Source: Tautonia plasticadhaerens (GTDB lineage Bacteria > Planctomycetota > Planctomycetia > Isosphaerales > Isosphaeraceae). Taken from it: DNA of 64,000 bases. The notes under the pieces were generated by a model, which saw only the letters and a list, made by a program, of their open reading frames with translations, ran no database searches and was not told the origin of the DNA. A program made the translations under genes and the position numbers. The stretch lies in the NCBI RefSeq assembly GCF_007752535.1, contig NZ_CP036426.1, positions 7,750,001 to 7,814,000 on the forward strand, written 5' to 3'. Every line of letters begins with the position of its first letter. Position 1 is the first letter of the stretch. This document shows, piece after piece, positions 57,216 to 64,000 of this stretch.

Positions 57216-57701
57216 TCAATCCGTCAGGGCGAAGTCGAGCTCGTTGGAGCGCTCCTCGACCGTGGCGGTGAGGCCGGAGGTCGTCTCCAGCTGGTATTTC
57301 GCCGGGATGAGCGGCTTGGCGGCCTTGTTGGCGGCGATGATGTCGTCCTGCCTCCCGGCGCCGCCCTGCATTTTGGCGACGACCTGGGAGTTGTCGACGT
57401 CCAGCGCGACGATCCGGATCTTGTACGAGCCGGGGAAGGCGCCGTCGTCGTCCCCCGCGGTGGAGAGCTGATAGTCCCCGTCCTCGATCGTGCCTGAGGC
57501 GGCCCGGCCAACATTCGGGTCGTCCGGGACGAAGAAGATGTTCCCGTGGGGGACCGGCTCGCCGTTGTAAGTGACGGTCCCGTAAACGGAGTAGCGTTTG
57601 CCGAGCGTATCGCCGCCGCAGCCGGCGAGCAGCAGCAGGGCGAGCCCCCCCAGCAGGGCGAGCCCCCCCAGCAGGGCGGGCACCCGGGTGATGCGATTCA
57701 T
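57216..57701 (-). CDS. Transthyretin-like lipoprotein
   Basis: A 161-residue lipoprotein, paralogue of that at 54891-55379. The signal peptide contains a repeated ALLGGLALLGGLALLLLAGC core, here cited as LLGGLALLLLAGC, encoded by a tandem DNA repeat (GCAGGGCGAGCCCCCCCA). YSVYGTVTYNGEPVPHGNIFF starts the sandwich domain (cited as YGTVTYNGEPVPHG), and GDDDGAFPGSYKIRIV and TSGLTATVEERSNELDFAL match the paralogue. It follows its DUF1559 partner after 167 bases. Confidence 0.88.
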   Translation of the reverse strand: MNRITRVPALLGGLALLGGLALLLLAGCGGDTLGKRYSVYGTVTYNGEPVPHGNIFFVPDDPNVGRAASGTIEDGDYQLSTAGDDDGAFPGSYKIRIVALDVDNSQVVAKMQGGAGRQDDIIAANKAAKPLIPAKYQLETTSGLTATVEERSNELDFALTD

Positions 57702-57868
57702 GATCGGGAGATCCTCGGAGTTGGATTCGGGCCGCCACCGGCGGGCGGCCGGGCGCAAGCATGATGGATCGCCCCCACGACGGACGAGGGCGCAGCGCCG
57801 GACCCGAAGGCCGGCGCCTCGCCCTCGCGTCCCGGACCGCGGGTCCCGTCGGCGGGCGATCGAGCGGG

Positions 57869-58969
57869 TCAGTACTGGTCGGCGCTGACGACCTCGCCGC
57901 CGGCCCGGCTGCCCAGGGCGCAATAGGTGACGATGTTGATGCTCTCCTTGAGGAACTTCACCGAGCCGTCGGCGAACAGGAAGTTGGCGCCACCGGGATG
58001 CTCGCTGACGAACCCCTTGGCCGCGGCGCCGAAGCGACAGCCTAGCGGCGCACTGGCGCTCTGCCACAGGTTGAGGCAGGACGGGTCGTTGCCGGGGACG
58101 GTGTTGGAGTTCCAATTCAGGGGCACGGTGGTGCCGGCGCTGGAGCCGTTGAAGTGCCAGAAGTTGCTGTCGGCGGACCGGTAGGGCAGGACCTCGCCGA
58201 CCATCAGGGTGTTGCTGGTGCCGTCGCGGACTCCGGCAATGTTGGTGGTCTGGAGATCCCGATAGTCGGAGAAGGCCCGCATCCTGCCCCCGCTGTCCTT
58301 GGTGCCCCAGAAGCCGTGGTGGCCGATGCGGGGCTGGCCCGGGGGCAGGGTGGTGACGGTGGGGGGAGTCTCCCAGGGCAGGCCGCCGTTGAGGACGCCG
58401 CCGGCGTAGTTGTCGCCGAAGCTCAGGGCGTAGTCGGAGACCGGGACCCGCGTGTCGAACGTGCCGGTGGTGGGGTTGATCGGCGGGTTGCCGGCCGGGT
58501 ACTGGCCGAGGCCGCCATTCTGCCAGGGCAGCAGGCCCCCGCCGTTCTCCCCGTCCGAGGGGCACAGCCAGCTGCTGCTGACGGTCACCCAGGCGGTGTA
58601 CATGGCCCCCGGATCGGGGCCGGCGCCGATGGTGTTTACGTTCAAGTTGATGGCGTTGTAGGTGTTGTTCCCCTCGATCTGGGGCATCACGAGGGCCCTC
58701 CAGCACAGGAGGTTGGCGTTGCCGGCCCAGACGTCCCCCTGGGCGGCGCCCGTGATGCCGCCGGTCGGGAACGCCCCGAACTGGTCGTGGTAGTTGTGCA
58801 TGGCGATGCCGATCTGCTTCAGGTTGTTCGTGCACTGGGCCCGTCGGGCCGCCTCCCGGGCCGCCTGGACCGCGGGCAGCAGCAGGGCGATCAGCACGCC
58901 GATGATGGCGATGACGACGAGCAATTCGATCAGCGTGAAGCCGGGACGTGAGCGAGGCTTGATGTGCAT
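57869..58969 (-). CDS. DUF1559 protein with pilin-like N-terminus
   Basis: A 366-residue protein, paralogue of the one at 55569-56684. Leader [17 protein letters not shown], then [20 protein letters not shown], and C-terminal [20 protein letters not shown]; the last 40 residues are nearly identical between the two copies (ending [10 protein letters not shown] in both). The start ATG is preceded by GGAG at 7 bases; a GTG-like upstream start adds 11 residues. Promoter candidate at 59252-59280. Surface location expected. Confidence 0.93.
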   Translation of the reverse strand: MHIKPRSRPGFTLIELLVVIAIIGVLIALLLPAVQAAREAARRAQCTNNLKQIGIAMHNYHDQFGAFPTGGITGAAQGDVWAGNANLLCWRALVMPQIEGNNTYNAINLNVNTIGAGPDPGAMYTAWVTVSSSWLCPSDGENGGGLLPWQNGGLGQYPAGNPPINPTTGTFDTRVPVSDYALSFGDNYAGGVLNGGLPWETPPTVTTLPPGQPRIGHHGFWGTKDSGGRMRAFSDYRDLQTTNIAGVRDGTSNTLMVGEVLPYRSADSNFWHFNGSSAGTTVPLNWNSNTVPGNDPSCLNLWQSASAPLGCRFGAAAKGFVSEHPGGANFLFADGSVKFLKESINIVTYCALGSRAGGEVVSADQY

Positions 58970-59557
58970 GGGGGAGCTCCCGCGCGAGGCGCGCAACGGC
59001 ACGAGGCGGCGTTTGCCCGGGACCGGGCGGTCGGCGCCGCCGGAGATCTGGTGAGTGGACCGAGACGGAAGCGGAACGCGAACGCCTCTCAGGGGTCATT
59101 CCGCATGGATGGGATGTGGCGTGGGCGACGGACAGGGGCTGGGCATCGACGCGGATCGGTGAGGATGCCTGCCGCCCCCCGAGGGACGATCCGAGTGGTG
59201 AGGACGTCTCCCCCGCCGTTCCCTGGCGGACGCAATCGAGAGGTACATTCGGTGTTATCAGGAGGGCTGACATCGGTCAAGTCGTAAATCCCGATTCCAG
59301 GAATCCTTGAATCCCTCTTGCGGAACTCCCCCCTTGCGGTGTCCCGGGGAGGGGAGGTTCGGGGAGGGCGGGACGCCCGACCGGCGGGGCCCTCCCTGGC
59401 CCCGTCGCCTCGGCATCGGCCGACGCCCGGGAAGGATCCGGTCGGGCAGGGCTCTCGGCCCGGCCCTCCCGGGCGAGGGGATCCGATCGGCCGACGGACT
59501 CGGGAGGGGTGGGCCCGCCCGGGCCGCCCCGCCCGGGGGGCGATCCGCCCGCCCTGG
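58970..59557 (-). other. Leader of the second DUF1559 gene and region after thioredoxin
   Basis: A 588-base gene-free region. The left part is the probable 5' leader of the DUF1559 gene (about 280 bases); the promoter is at 59252-59280. The right part (59290-59557), downstream of the thioredoxin gene, is GC-rich with repeated GGGGAG and CGGGAGG runs; I see no clear terminator. Confidence 0.45.
59252..59280 (-). promoter_or_regulatory. Candidate promoter of the second DUF1559 gene
   Basis: On the minus strand TTGACC, a 17-base spacer, TAACAC, about 283 bases before the start codon at 58969. It lies in a visibly AT-richer patch. Confidence 0.5.
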
Positions 59558-59896
59558 TTACGCCACGGCCCCGGCCCCTTCCAGGGCCAGTTCGTACCGG
59601 GAGCGGGGCTGGAGGCCGACCAGCCGGTCCACCTCCCGGCCGTCCCGGAAGATCAGGACCGCCGGGATCGACGAGATGCCGAAGGCGGTGGCGGTCTCGG
59701 GATTCCGGTCGACGTCGAGCTTGGCGATCGTCGCCCGGCCGTCGAACGACTCGGCCAGGGCGTCGATCGTCGGGGCCAGGGCCCTGCACGGCGGGCACCA
59801 GGGGGCCCAGAAGTCGACCAGGACCGGCCGGCCGTCGCGGAGGACCTCGGTCTCGAAGCTGGCGTCGGTGACCTCGATCGGGTGGTTCGTCTTCAT
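59558..59896 (-). CDS. Thioredoxin with WCPPC active site
   Basis: A 112-residue thioredoxin-fold protein without signal peptide, so cytoplasmic. Active site FWAPWCPPCRAL with C34 and C37; the usual thioredoxin reads WCGPC. The cis-Pro loop is present (GISSIPAVLIF), as are VDFWAPW and KLDVDRNPETA. A Pro after the first Cys is seen in some TlpA/ResA-type proteins and alters redox potential. The length is that of a normal thioredoxin. No thioredoxin reductase is adjacent. Confidence 0.92.
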   Translation of the reverse strand: MKTNHPIEVTDASFETEVLRDGRPVLVDFWAPWCPPCRALAPTIDALAESFDGRATIAKLDVDRNPETATAFGISSIPAVLIFRDGREVDRLVGLQPRSRYELALEGAGAVA

Positions 59897-60122
59897 CGCT
59901 CGTCTCCTCGGATCGGGGGCCGGGGGCGGCCCTCGTCGCCCTCCGCCCGCCCCCTGGCTTCCACCAATCCGACGCGACGGGTGGCGATCGTCTTACCCCT
60001 CCCGGGCCGGGGGCGGCGGATGGACGCCGGGGCGATCGTTTCGGATGATGTCGATCACGGGGGCCGAGGGTGCCCCCCGGCCGCCGAGGGGCGGCGGGCC
60101 GGCGGGCGGACGGAGGGGGGGG

Positions 60123-60746
60123 ATGGGCGAGGCGGGGGATCGGGACTGGGTGGCCGAGCTCCGGGAGGGCGGCCCGGCGACCGACCGGGCGCTGGAGGAG
60201 CTGAGGGTCCTCTTCCTTTCCGGCCTGCGCCGGGCCCTGTCCGGCCGGGCCGCGGCCGACGGGGCGCTGATCGACGACTTGGCCCAGGAGGCGACCCTCC
60301 GCGTGCTCGACCGGCTCGACTCCTTCCGGGGGGAGAGCCGGTTCACCACCTGGGCCACCGCGATCGCCGTCCGGGTGGCGATGACCGAGCTGCGACGGGC
60401 CCGGTGGCGAGACGTCTCGCTCGGCGGCATGGCCCCCGGGGCCTTTCCCGTCGGGTTGGAGCCGGTCGATCGGGAGCCGGAGCCGGAGCGCATGGCCGTC
60501 CGGGCCGAGATCCTCGACCTGCTCCGCCGGACCCTGGATGCCGAGCTGACCGACCGCCAGCGCACCGCGCTGGTCTCTGAGTTGCAAGGGCTCCCCCCGG
60601 AGGAGATCGCCCGGGGGCTGGGGATCAATCGCAACGCCCTGTACAAGCTCGTGCACGACGCCCGCAAGAAGCTCAAGGCGCGGCTGATCGACGCCGGCCT
60701 GAGCGACGACGACGTAAGATACGGCTTCGGCATGCCGTCCGAGTGA
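60123..60746 (+). CDS. RNA polymerase sigma factor, ECF/sigma-70 family
   Basis: A 207-residue sigma factor. Region 2: LIDDLAQEATLRVLDRLDSF then SRFTTWATAIAVRVAMTELR. Region 4: ELTDRQRTALVSELQGLPPEEIARGLGINR, cited as LPPEEIARGLGINR, with NALYKLVHDARKKLKARL as recognition helix region. The start ATG has a long G/A-rich ribosome site. Its stop overlaps a GTG of the next gene, and an ATG follows 48 bases later; the partner carries a zinc-finger-like motif, so this is probably a sigma/anti-sigma pair. Confidence 0.9.
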   Translation: MGEAGDRDWVAELREGGPATDRALEELRVLFLSGLRRALSGRAAADGALIDDLAQEATLRVLDRLDSFRGESRFTTWATAIAVRVAMTELRRARWRDVSLGGMAPGAFPVGLEPVDREPEPERMAVRAEILDLLRRTLDAELTDRQRTALVSELQGLPPEEIARGLGINRNALYKLVHDARKKLKARLIDAGLSDDDVRYGFGMPSE

Positions 60747-60793
60747 GGGGCCGAGGCCGATTCGAGGCGGTTCGAGCCCCCGGGGGGAACGCG

Positions 60794-61027
60794 ATGACGC
60801 TTCGGGACGAACACTGGCGGGCGCTGGCCCGGGCCCTGCTGGCCACCTGCCCCGACGAGATCGACTGCGAGGAGTGGCTCGACCGCGTGGGGACCTACCT
60901 CGAGCTGGTCGAGGCCGGCCGATCGATCCCCGACCGTCTCCGCCCCGTAGCCGCCCACCTGCAGCTCTGCCCCGGCTGCGCCGAGGAATTCGAGGCGATG
61001 CGGGAGATGCTCCGCGAGCCCGGCTGA
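60794..61027 (+). CDS. Small zinc-finger-type protein, candidate anti-sigma factor
   Basis: A 77-residue protein with HLQLCPGCAEEFEAM near the C-terminus, an H-x3-C-x2-C motif like zinc-finger anti-sigma (ZAS/zf-HC2) proteins, and a Cys pair nearer the start (ATCPDEIDCEEW). It would bind and hold the sigma factor encoded just upstream. A GTG at 60743, overlapping the sigma stop, would give 94 residues; the ATG at 60794 follows GGGGGGAA. No membrane helix, so soluble. Confidence 0.75.
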   Translation: MTLRDEHWRALARALLATCPDEIDCEEWLDRVGTYLELVEAGRSIPDRLRPVAAHLQLCPGCAEEFEAMREMLREPG

Positions 61028-61208
61028 GGGATTCGAAGTGCCCGGCTGCCGATCCCGCCCCCGGAGGTCGGTGCGCGCGGGGACCGGGCGGCCCGCGAGG
61101 CCGGCGGCCTCCCCCGGGCCCGTTCCGTCGGGTCGTTTCGCGTCCTAGAGTTCCGGAGACGCTCCTCCACTCTCCCTCCGGAACGTTGACGCGACGATCC
61201 CGATTACG

Positions 61209-61817
61209 ATGGACGATCGGCTCCTGAAACCATTGCTCCCCCTGGCCGTGACGGGCTGGGGGCTGTTGGTCGGTGCCGGGCACCTGCTGCTGGGGGCCCA
61301 CGCCAACCGGCCCGGGGACCCCGGGGCCCCCCCCGGGCGATGGCCGGCCGGGAGCCGGATCGCCCCCGACCTCGGCCGGCCCGAGCTATTGATCTTCCTG
61401 CACCCACGTTGCCCGTGCTCGAAGGCGAGCGTGGAGGAGTTGGCGGCGGCGCTGGAGCCGTCCCGGGACCGGATCTCGGTCCGGGCCGTCCTGCTCCGGT
61501 ACGGCGGGCGAAGGGGCGGGCCGGAGTCCGACCTCGGACGGCTGGTCCGGGATCGGCTCGGGGTGGAGGCGAGGCCCGACCCGGGGGGCGAGGAGGCCCG
61601 GCGGTTCGGCGTGACGACGTCCGGCCACGTCCTGCTCTTCGGCCCCCGAGGGGAGCTGGCCTTCAGCGGGGGGATCACCGCCGGGCGGGGCCACCGGGGC
61701 GACAACGCGGGCCGGGAGGCGATCCGCTCGCTGCTCCGGTTCGGGGACGCCGCCGCCTCGAGCCACCCCGTCTTCGGCTGCCCCCTGAGCCCCCCGCCCC
61801 GGGAGTCCCCGAGATGA
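61209..61817 (+). CDS. Thioredoxin-fold membrane-anchored protein (RedB-like)
   Basis: A 202-residue protein. One N-terminal hydrophobic helix (about 9-30) anchors it; the rest is probably outside the cytoplasm. LLIFLHPRCPCSKASVEELA has a CxC pair (C68, C70) at the place of a thioredoxin active site, and SGHVLLFGPRGELAFSGGIT follows as the strand pair of that fold, cited as GELAFSGGIT. The end HPVFGCPLSPP has a further Cys. I associate this pattern with proteins annotated RedB; the redox role is unproven. A TAGAGT at 61146-61151 may be its -10 element. Its stop overlaps the sensor gene (ATGA), suggesting it works with it. Confidence 0.8.
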   Translation: MDDRLLKPLLPLAVTGWGLLVGAGHLLLGAHANRPGDPGAPPGRWPAGSRIAPDLGRPELLIFLHPRCPCSKASVEELAAALEPSRDRISVRAVLLRYGGRRGGPESDLGRLVRDRLGVEARPDPGGEEARRFGVTTSGHVLLFGPRGELAFSGGITAGRGHRGDNAGREAIRSLLRFGDAAASSHPVFGCPLSPPPRESPR

Positions 61818-64000
61818 TCGAGCCGATCGGGGCCTCCCGGGACGTCCGGGACCGGGCCGACGCCCTGCTACACGCGCACCTGACGGCCGGCTACCGCCGG
61901 GCCGACCGCCTCTTCGCCACGCTGCTGCTGTACGAGTGGCTGGCGATGATCGGCATCGCGTTGTGGGTGTCTCCCCTGACCTGGGTGGGCGAGGACTCCT
62001 ACCTGCACGCCCACGTCTGGGCGGCGATCTTCCTCGGCGGGGCGATCGTGGCCCTGCCGGCGTCCCTGGGCCTGGCCCGGCCGGGCTGGGCGTCGACCCG
62101 GCACGTGATCGCCGTCGGCCAGATGCTGCTGGGGGCGCTGCTGATCCACCTCTGTGGGGGCCGGATCGAGGCCCACTTCCACGTCTTCGGCTCGCTCGCC
62201 TTTTTGGCCCTGTACCGCGACTGGCGGGTGCTGCTGACGGCCTCGGCCGTGGTGGCGGCCGACCACTTCCTCCGGGGGGAGCTCTGGCCGAGGTCGATCT
62301 ACGGCATCGAGACGACCTCCCGCTGGCGATGGCTGGAGCACGTCGGCTGGGTGTCCTTCGAGGACGCGGTGCTCATCGTCGGCTGCATTCAGGCTCGCCG
62401 GGAGCTGTCCAAGGTGGCCGAGCGGCAGGCCGAGGGTGAGGCGATCCGCGGCCGGGTGGAGCGTCTGGTCGAGGAGCGGACCGCCGAGCTGTCCGAATCC
62501 CGGGGGACGCTGGAACGCCGGGTCCGGGACCGGACGACCGAGCTGGAGCAAGCCAACCTCGCCCTGCTGGGCGAGGTCGCCGACCGCCGCCGGGCCGAGG
62601 CCGAGGCCCGGGACCTCGGCGACCGCTTCCGGGGCCTGACCGAGGCGATGCCCCAGCTCGTTTGGGCCACCACCCCCGACGGCCATTGCGACTACCTCAG
62701 CCGGCAGTGGGTCGACTACACCGGCGTCCCCGAGGCCGAGCAACTCGGCATGGGATGGGTCGACGCCGTGCACCCCGACGACCGCGACCGGGCCCGGTCG
62801 TGCTGGGAGGCCGCCTCGGGGGAGTCCGGCAATGGCCTCTATGACCTGGAGTACCGCCTCCGGGCGGCCGACGGCTCGTATCGCTGGTTCACCGTCCGGG
62901 GCCGGGCGAGCCGGGGGGCCGACGGCCGTCCCGAGCGTTGGATCGGCACCTGCACCGACATCGACGATCGCAAGCGTGCCGAGGAGGCCCTGAGACGGAC
63001 CCTCGACGAGCTGGACGAGCGCGTCCGACGGCGGACCGCCGAGCTGCAGGCGGCCAACGCCCAGCTCCGCGACGAGATCGCCGACCGCCGCCGGGCCGAG
63101 GCCGAGGCCCGAGAGCGCCAGCGGTTCATCGAGGGGATCACCGGGGCGATCCCCTCGATCCTCTACCTCTACGACCTCGAAACCCGCAGCAACCGCTGGG
63201 TCAACGGACGGATCGAGGCGATCCTCGGCTACTCCCCGGAGCAGATCCGGGAGATGGGCCCGGGGATCCTCTCCCGGCTGGTCCATCCCGACGACGCCGA
63301 GGCCATCGGCCTGGCGGACGAGGGCTCGCGGTATGACGGCCTGGGGGACGGGGAGATCCGGGAGTTCGAGTACCGGCACCGGCACGCCGACGGCTCCTGG
63401 CGATGGCTCCGCAGCCGGGAGCTGGTCGCCTGCCGGGACGCCCGCGGCCGGCCCCTGCAGATCCTCGGCGCGGCCGACGACGTCACCGAGGCCAGGAAGG
63501 CCGCGCAGGCCCTCCGGGATGGGGAGGAACGCCTCCGGCTGGCGCTCGACCTCGCCGGGCTCGGGGTCATCGCCATCGACCACGACGCCGATTCGGCGAT
63601 CGCGGACGAGACCGCCGCCGCCCTGTTCGGCGTGCCCCCCGACGCGGCCATCCCCCGCCGGGCCCTGCACGACCGCCTCCACCCCGACGACCGCGAGGAG
63701 CTGCGCCGAACGCTCGCCGAGGGGCCGGACCCGGGCGGCGACGGCGTCTTCGCGTTCGAGCACCGGGTGGTCCCGCCCGACGGCCCGACTCGCTGGCTGA
63801 ACATCCGCAAGCGCATCTCATTCGAGGCCGAAGACGGCCGGGCCCGGCCCCGGTCCGAGCTGATGGTGGTGATGGACGTCACCGACCGCCTCCGCTCCGC
63901 CGAGGTCCTCCGCCAGAGCGAGGCGCGGTTCCGGGGTGCCTTCGACGTCGCCGCCGTCGGCATGGCGCTGGTCGACCCGGGGGGCAGATTCCTCCGGGTC
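61814..64000 (+). CDS. Multi-PAS membrane sensor protein (probable histidine kinase), truncated
   Basis: At least 729 residues, open to the window edge. The first 180 residues hold about five or six hydrophobic helices with several His (HAHVWAAIFLGG; EAHFHVFGSLAFL), a membrane sensing module. A long coiled coil (about 190-265, RVERLVEERTAEL) leads to PAS 1 (272-392, FRGLTEAMPQLVW), a second coiled coil, PAS 2 (436-550, ITGAIPSILYLYD), PAS 3 (573-690, LDLAGLGVIAID) and the start of PAS 4 (705 on). PAC motifs such as EYRLRAADGSYRWF follow each PAS. The output domain is missing; a histidine kinase is most common, a GGDEF domain possible. It is coupled to the thioredoxin-fold gene upstream. Confidence 0.85.
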   Translation, partial: MIEPIGASRDVRDRADALLHAHLTAGYRRADRLFATLLLYEWLAMIGIALWVSPLTWVGEDSYLHAHVWAAIFLGGAIVALPASLGLARPGWASTRHVIAVGQMLLGALLIHLCGGRIEAHFHVFGSLAFLALYRDWRVLLTASAVVAADHFLRGELWPRSIYGIETTSRWRWLEHVGWVSFEDAVLIVGCIQARRELSKVAERQAEGEAIRGRVERLVEERTAELSESRGTLERRVRDRTTELEQANLALLGEVADRRRAEAEARDLGDRFRGLTEAMPQLVWATTPDGHCDYLSRQWVDYTGVPEAEQLGMGWVDAVHPDDRDRARSCWEAASGESGNGLYDLEYRLRAADGSYRWFTVRGRASRGADGRPERWIGTCTDIDDRKRAEEALRRTLDELDERVRRRTAELQAANAQLRDEIADRRRAEAEARERQRFIEGITGAIPSILYLYDLETRSNRWVNGRIEAILGYSPEQIREMGPGILSRLVHPDDAEAIGLADEGSRYDGLGDGEIREFEYRHRHADGSWRWLRSRELVACRDARGRPLQILGAADDVTEARKAAQALRDGEERLRLALDLAGLGVIAIDHDADSAIADETAAALFGVPPDAAIPRRALHDRLHPDDREELRRTLAEGPDPGGDGVFAFEHRVVPPDGPTRWLNIRKRISFEAEDGRARPRSELMVVMDVTDRLRSAEVLRQSEARFRGAFDVAAVGMALVDPGGRFLRV

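Noticed and set aside
57640-57680. Direct repeat in the lipoprotein signal peptide as a possible mobile or regulatory element
   Set aside because: Two copies of an 18-base unit that simply lengthen the hydrophobic core in frame; a slippage repeat is enough to explain it.

Overview
The window is very GC-rich chromosomal DNA from a planctomycete, most likely of the family Isosphaeraceae. The lineage call rests on gene families rather than on any marker gene: DUF1559 proteins with a pilin-like N-terminus (three copies), small transthyretin-like lipoproteins, a PEP-CTERM protein with HAF repeats, an exosortase E/VPEID-CTERM pair, a secreted sulfatase, an LEPRxLL-type secretion motif, a NALKSTGPKT protein and Uma2 proteins. 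I see no rRNA, tRNA, CRISPR array, insertion sequence or prophage. Genes sit on both strands in short runs, often with ATGA or GTGA start/stop overlaps.

Region by region: 1-2.3 kb holds a truncated DUF433 gene, a PIN-like protein and a HAF/PEP-CTERM protein. 2.6-8.5 kb is mostly housekeeping: rlmN, an ECF sigma factor, a small lipoprotein, a ComF-type phosphoribosyltransferase and hemC. 8.7-16.5 kb carries a giant Asp-rich membrane-anchored protein, then two M14 peptidase paralogues that flank a coupled pair resembling a polymorphic-toxin C-terminal domain and its immunity protein. 16.7-20 kb has a TPR membrane protein and clpC with a strong terminator. 20-28 kb, all on the minus strand, encodes an alpha/beta hydrolase, an LLM-type oxidoreductase with a coupled membrane protein, glgX and an MMPL transporter.

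28.5-41 kb contains two Uma2 proteins, a 2-hydroxyacid dehydrogenase, an HpaI-type aldolase, a sigma-factor operon (sigma, membrane partner, secreted protein, DUF1559 protein), a secreted protein of unknown function, a UxaC-like isomerase and a CoaB-like ligase. 41-46.7 kb has an apolipoprotein N-acyltransferase-like protein converging on exosortase E/protease, its tiny VPEID-CTERM substrate, and divergent pckA. 46.7-47.4 kb is a low-GC foreign-looking gene. 47.6-54.8 kb has a WD40 protein, a 1.5 kb gene-free stretch with interspersed repeats, and a coupled run of sulfatase, glutaminyl cyclase fused to FG-GAP-like repeats, and a TPR protein. 54.9-59 kb is a tandem duplication of a DUF1559-lipoprotein cassette. 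59.5-64 kb has thioredoxin, a sigma factor with a zinc-finger partner, a thioredoxin-fold protein and a multi-PAS sensor running off the window.

The most interesting signals are the toxin/immunity-like pair between two M14 peptidases, an M14 paralogue whose HxxE zinc motif reads ExxH and whose catalytic Glu is gone, an exosortase substrate that is almost only a signal peptide plus sorting signal, and a degenerate repeat family shared by a coding 3' end and a distant gene-free region.
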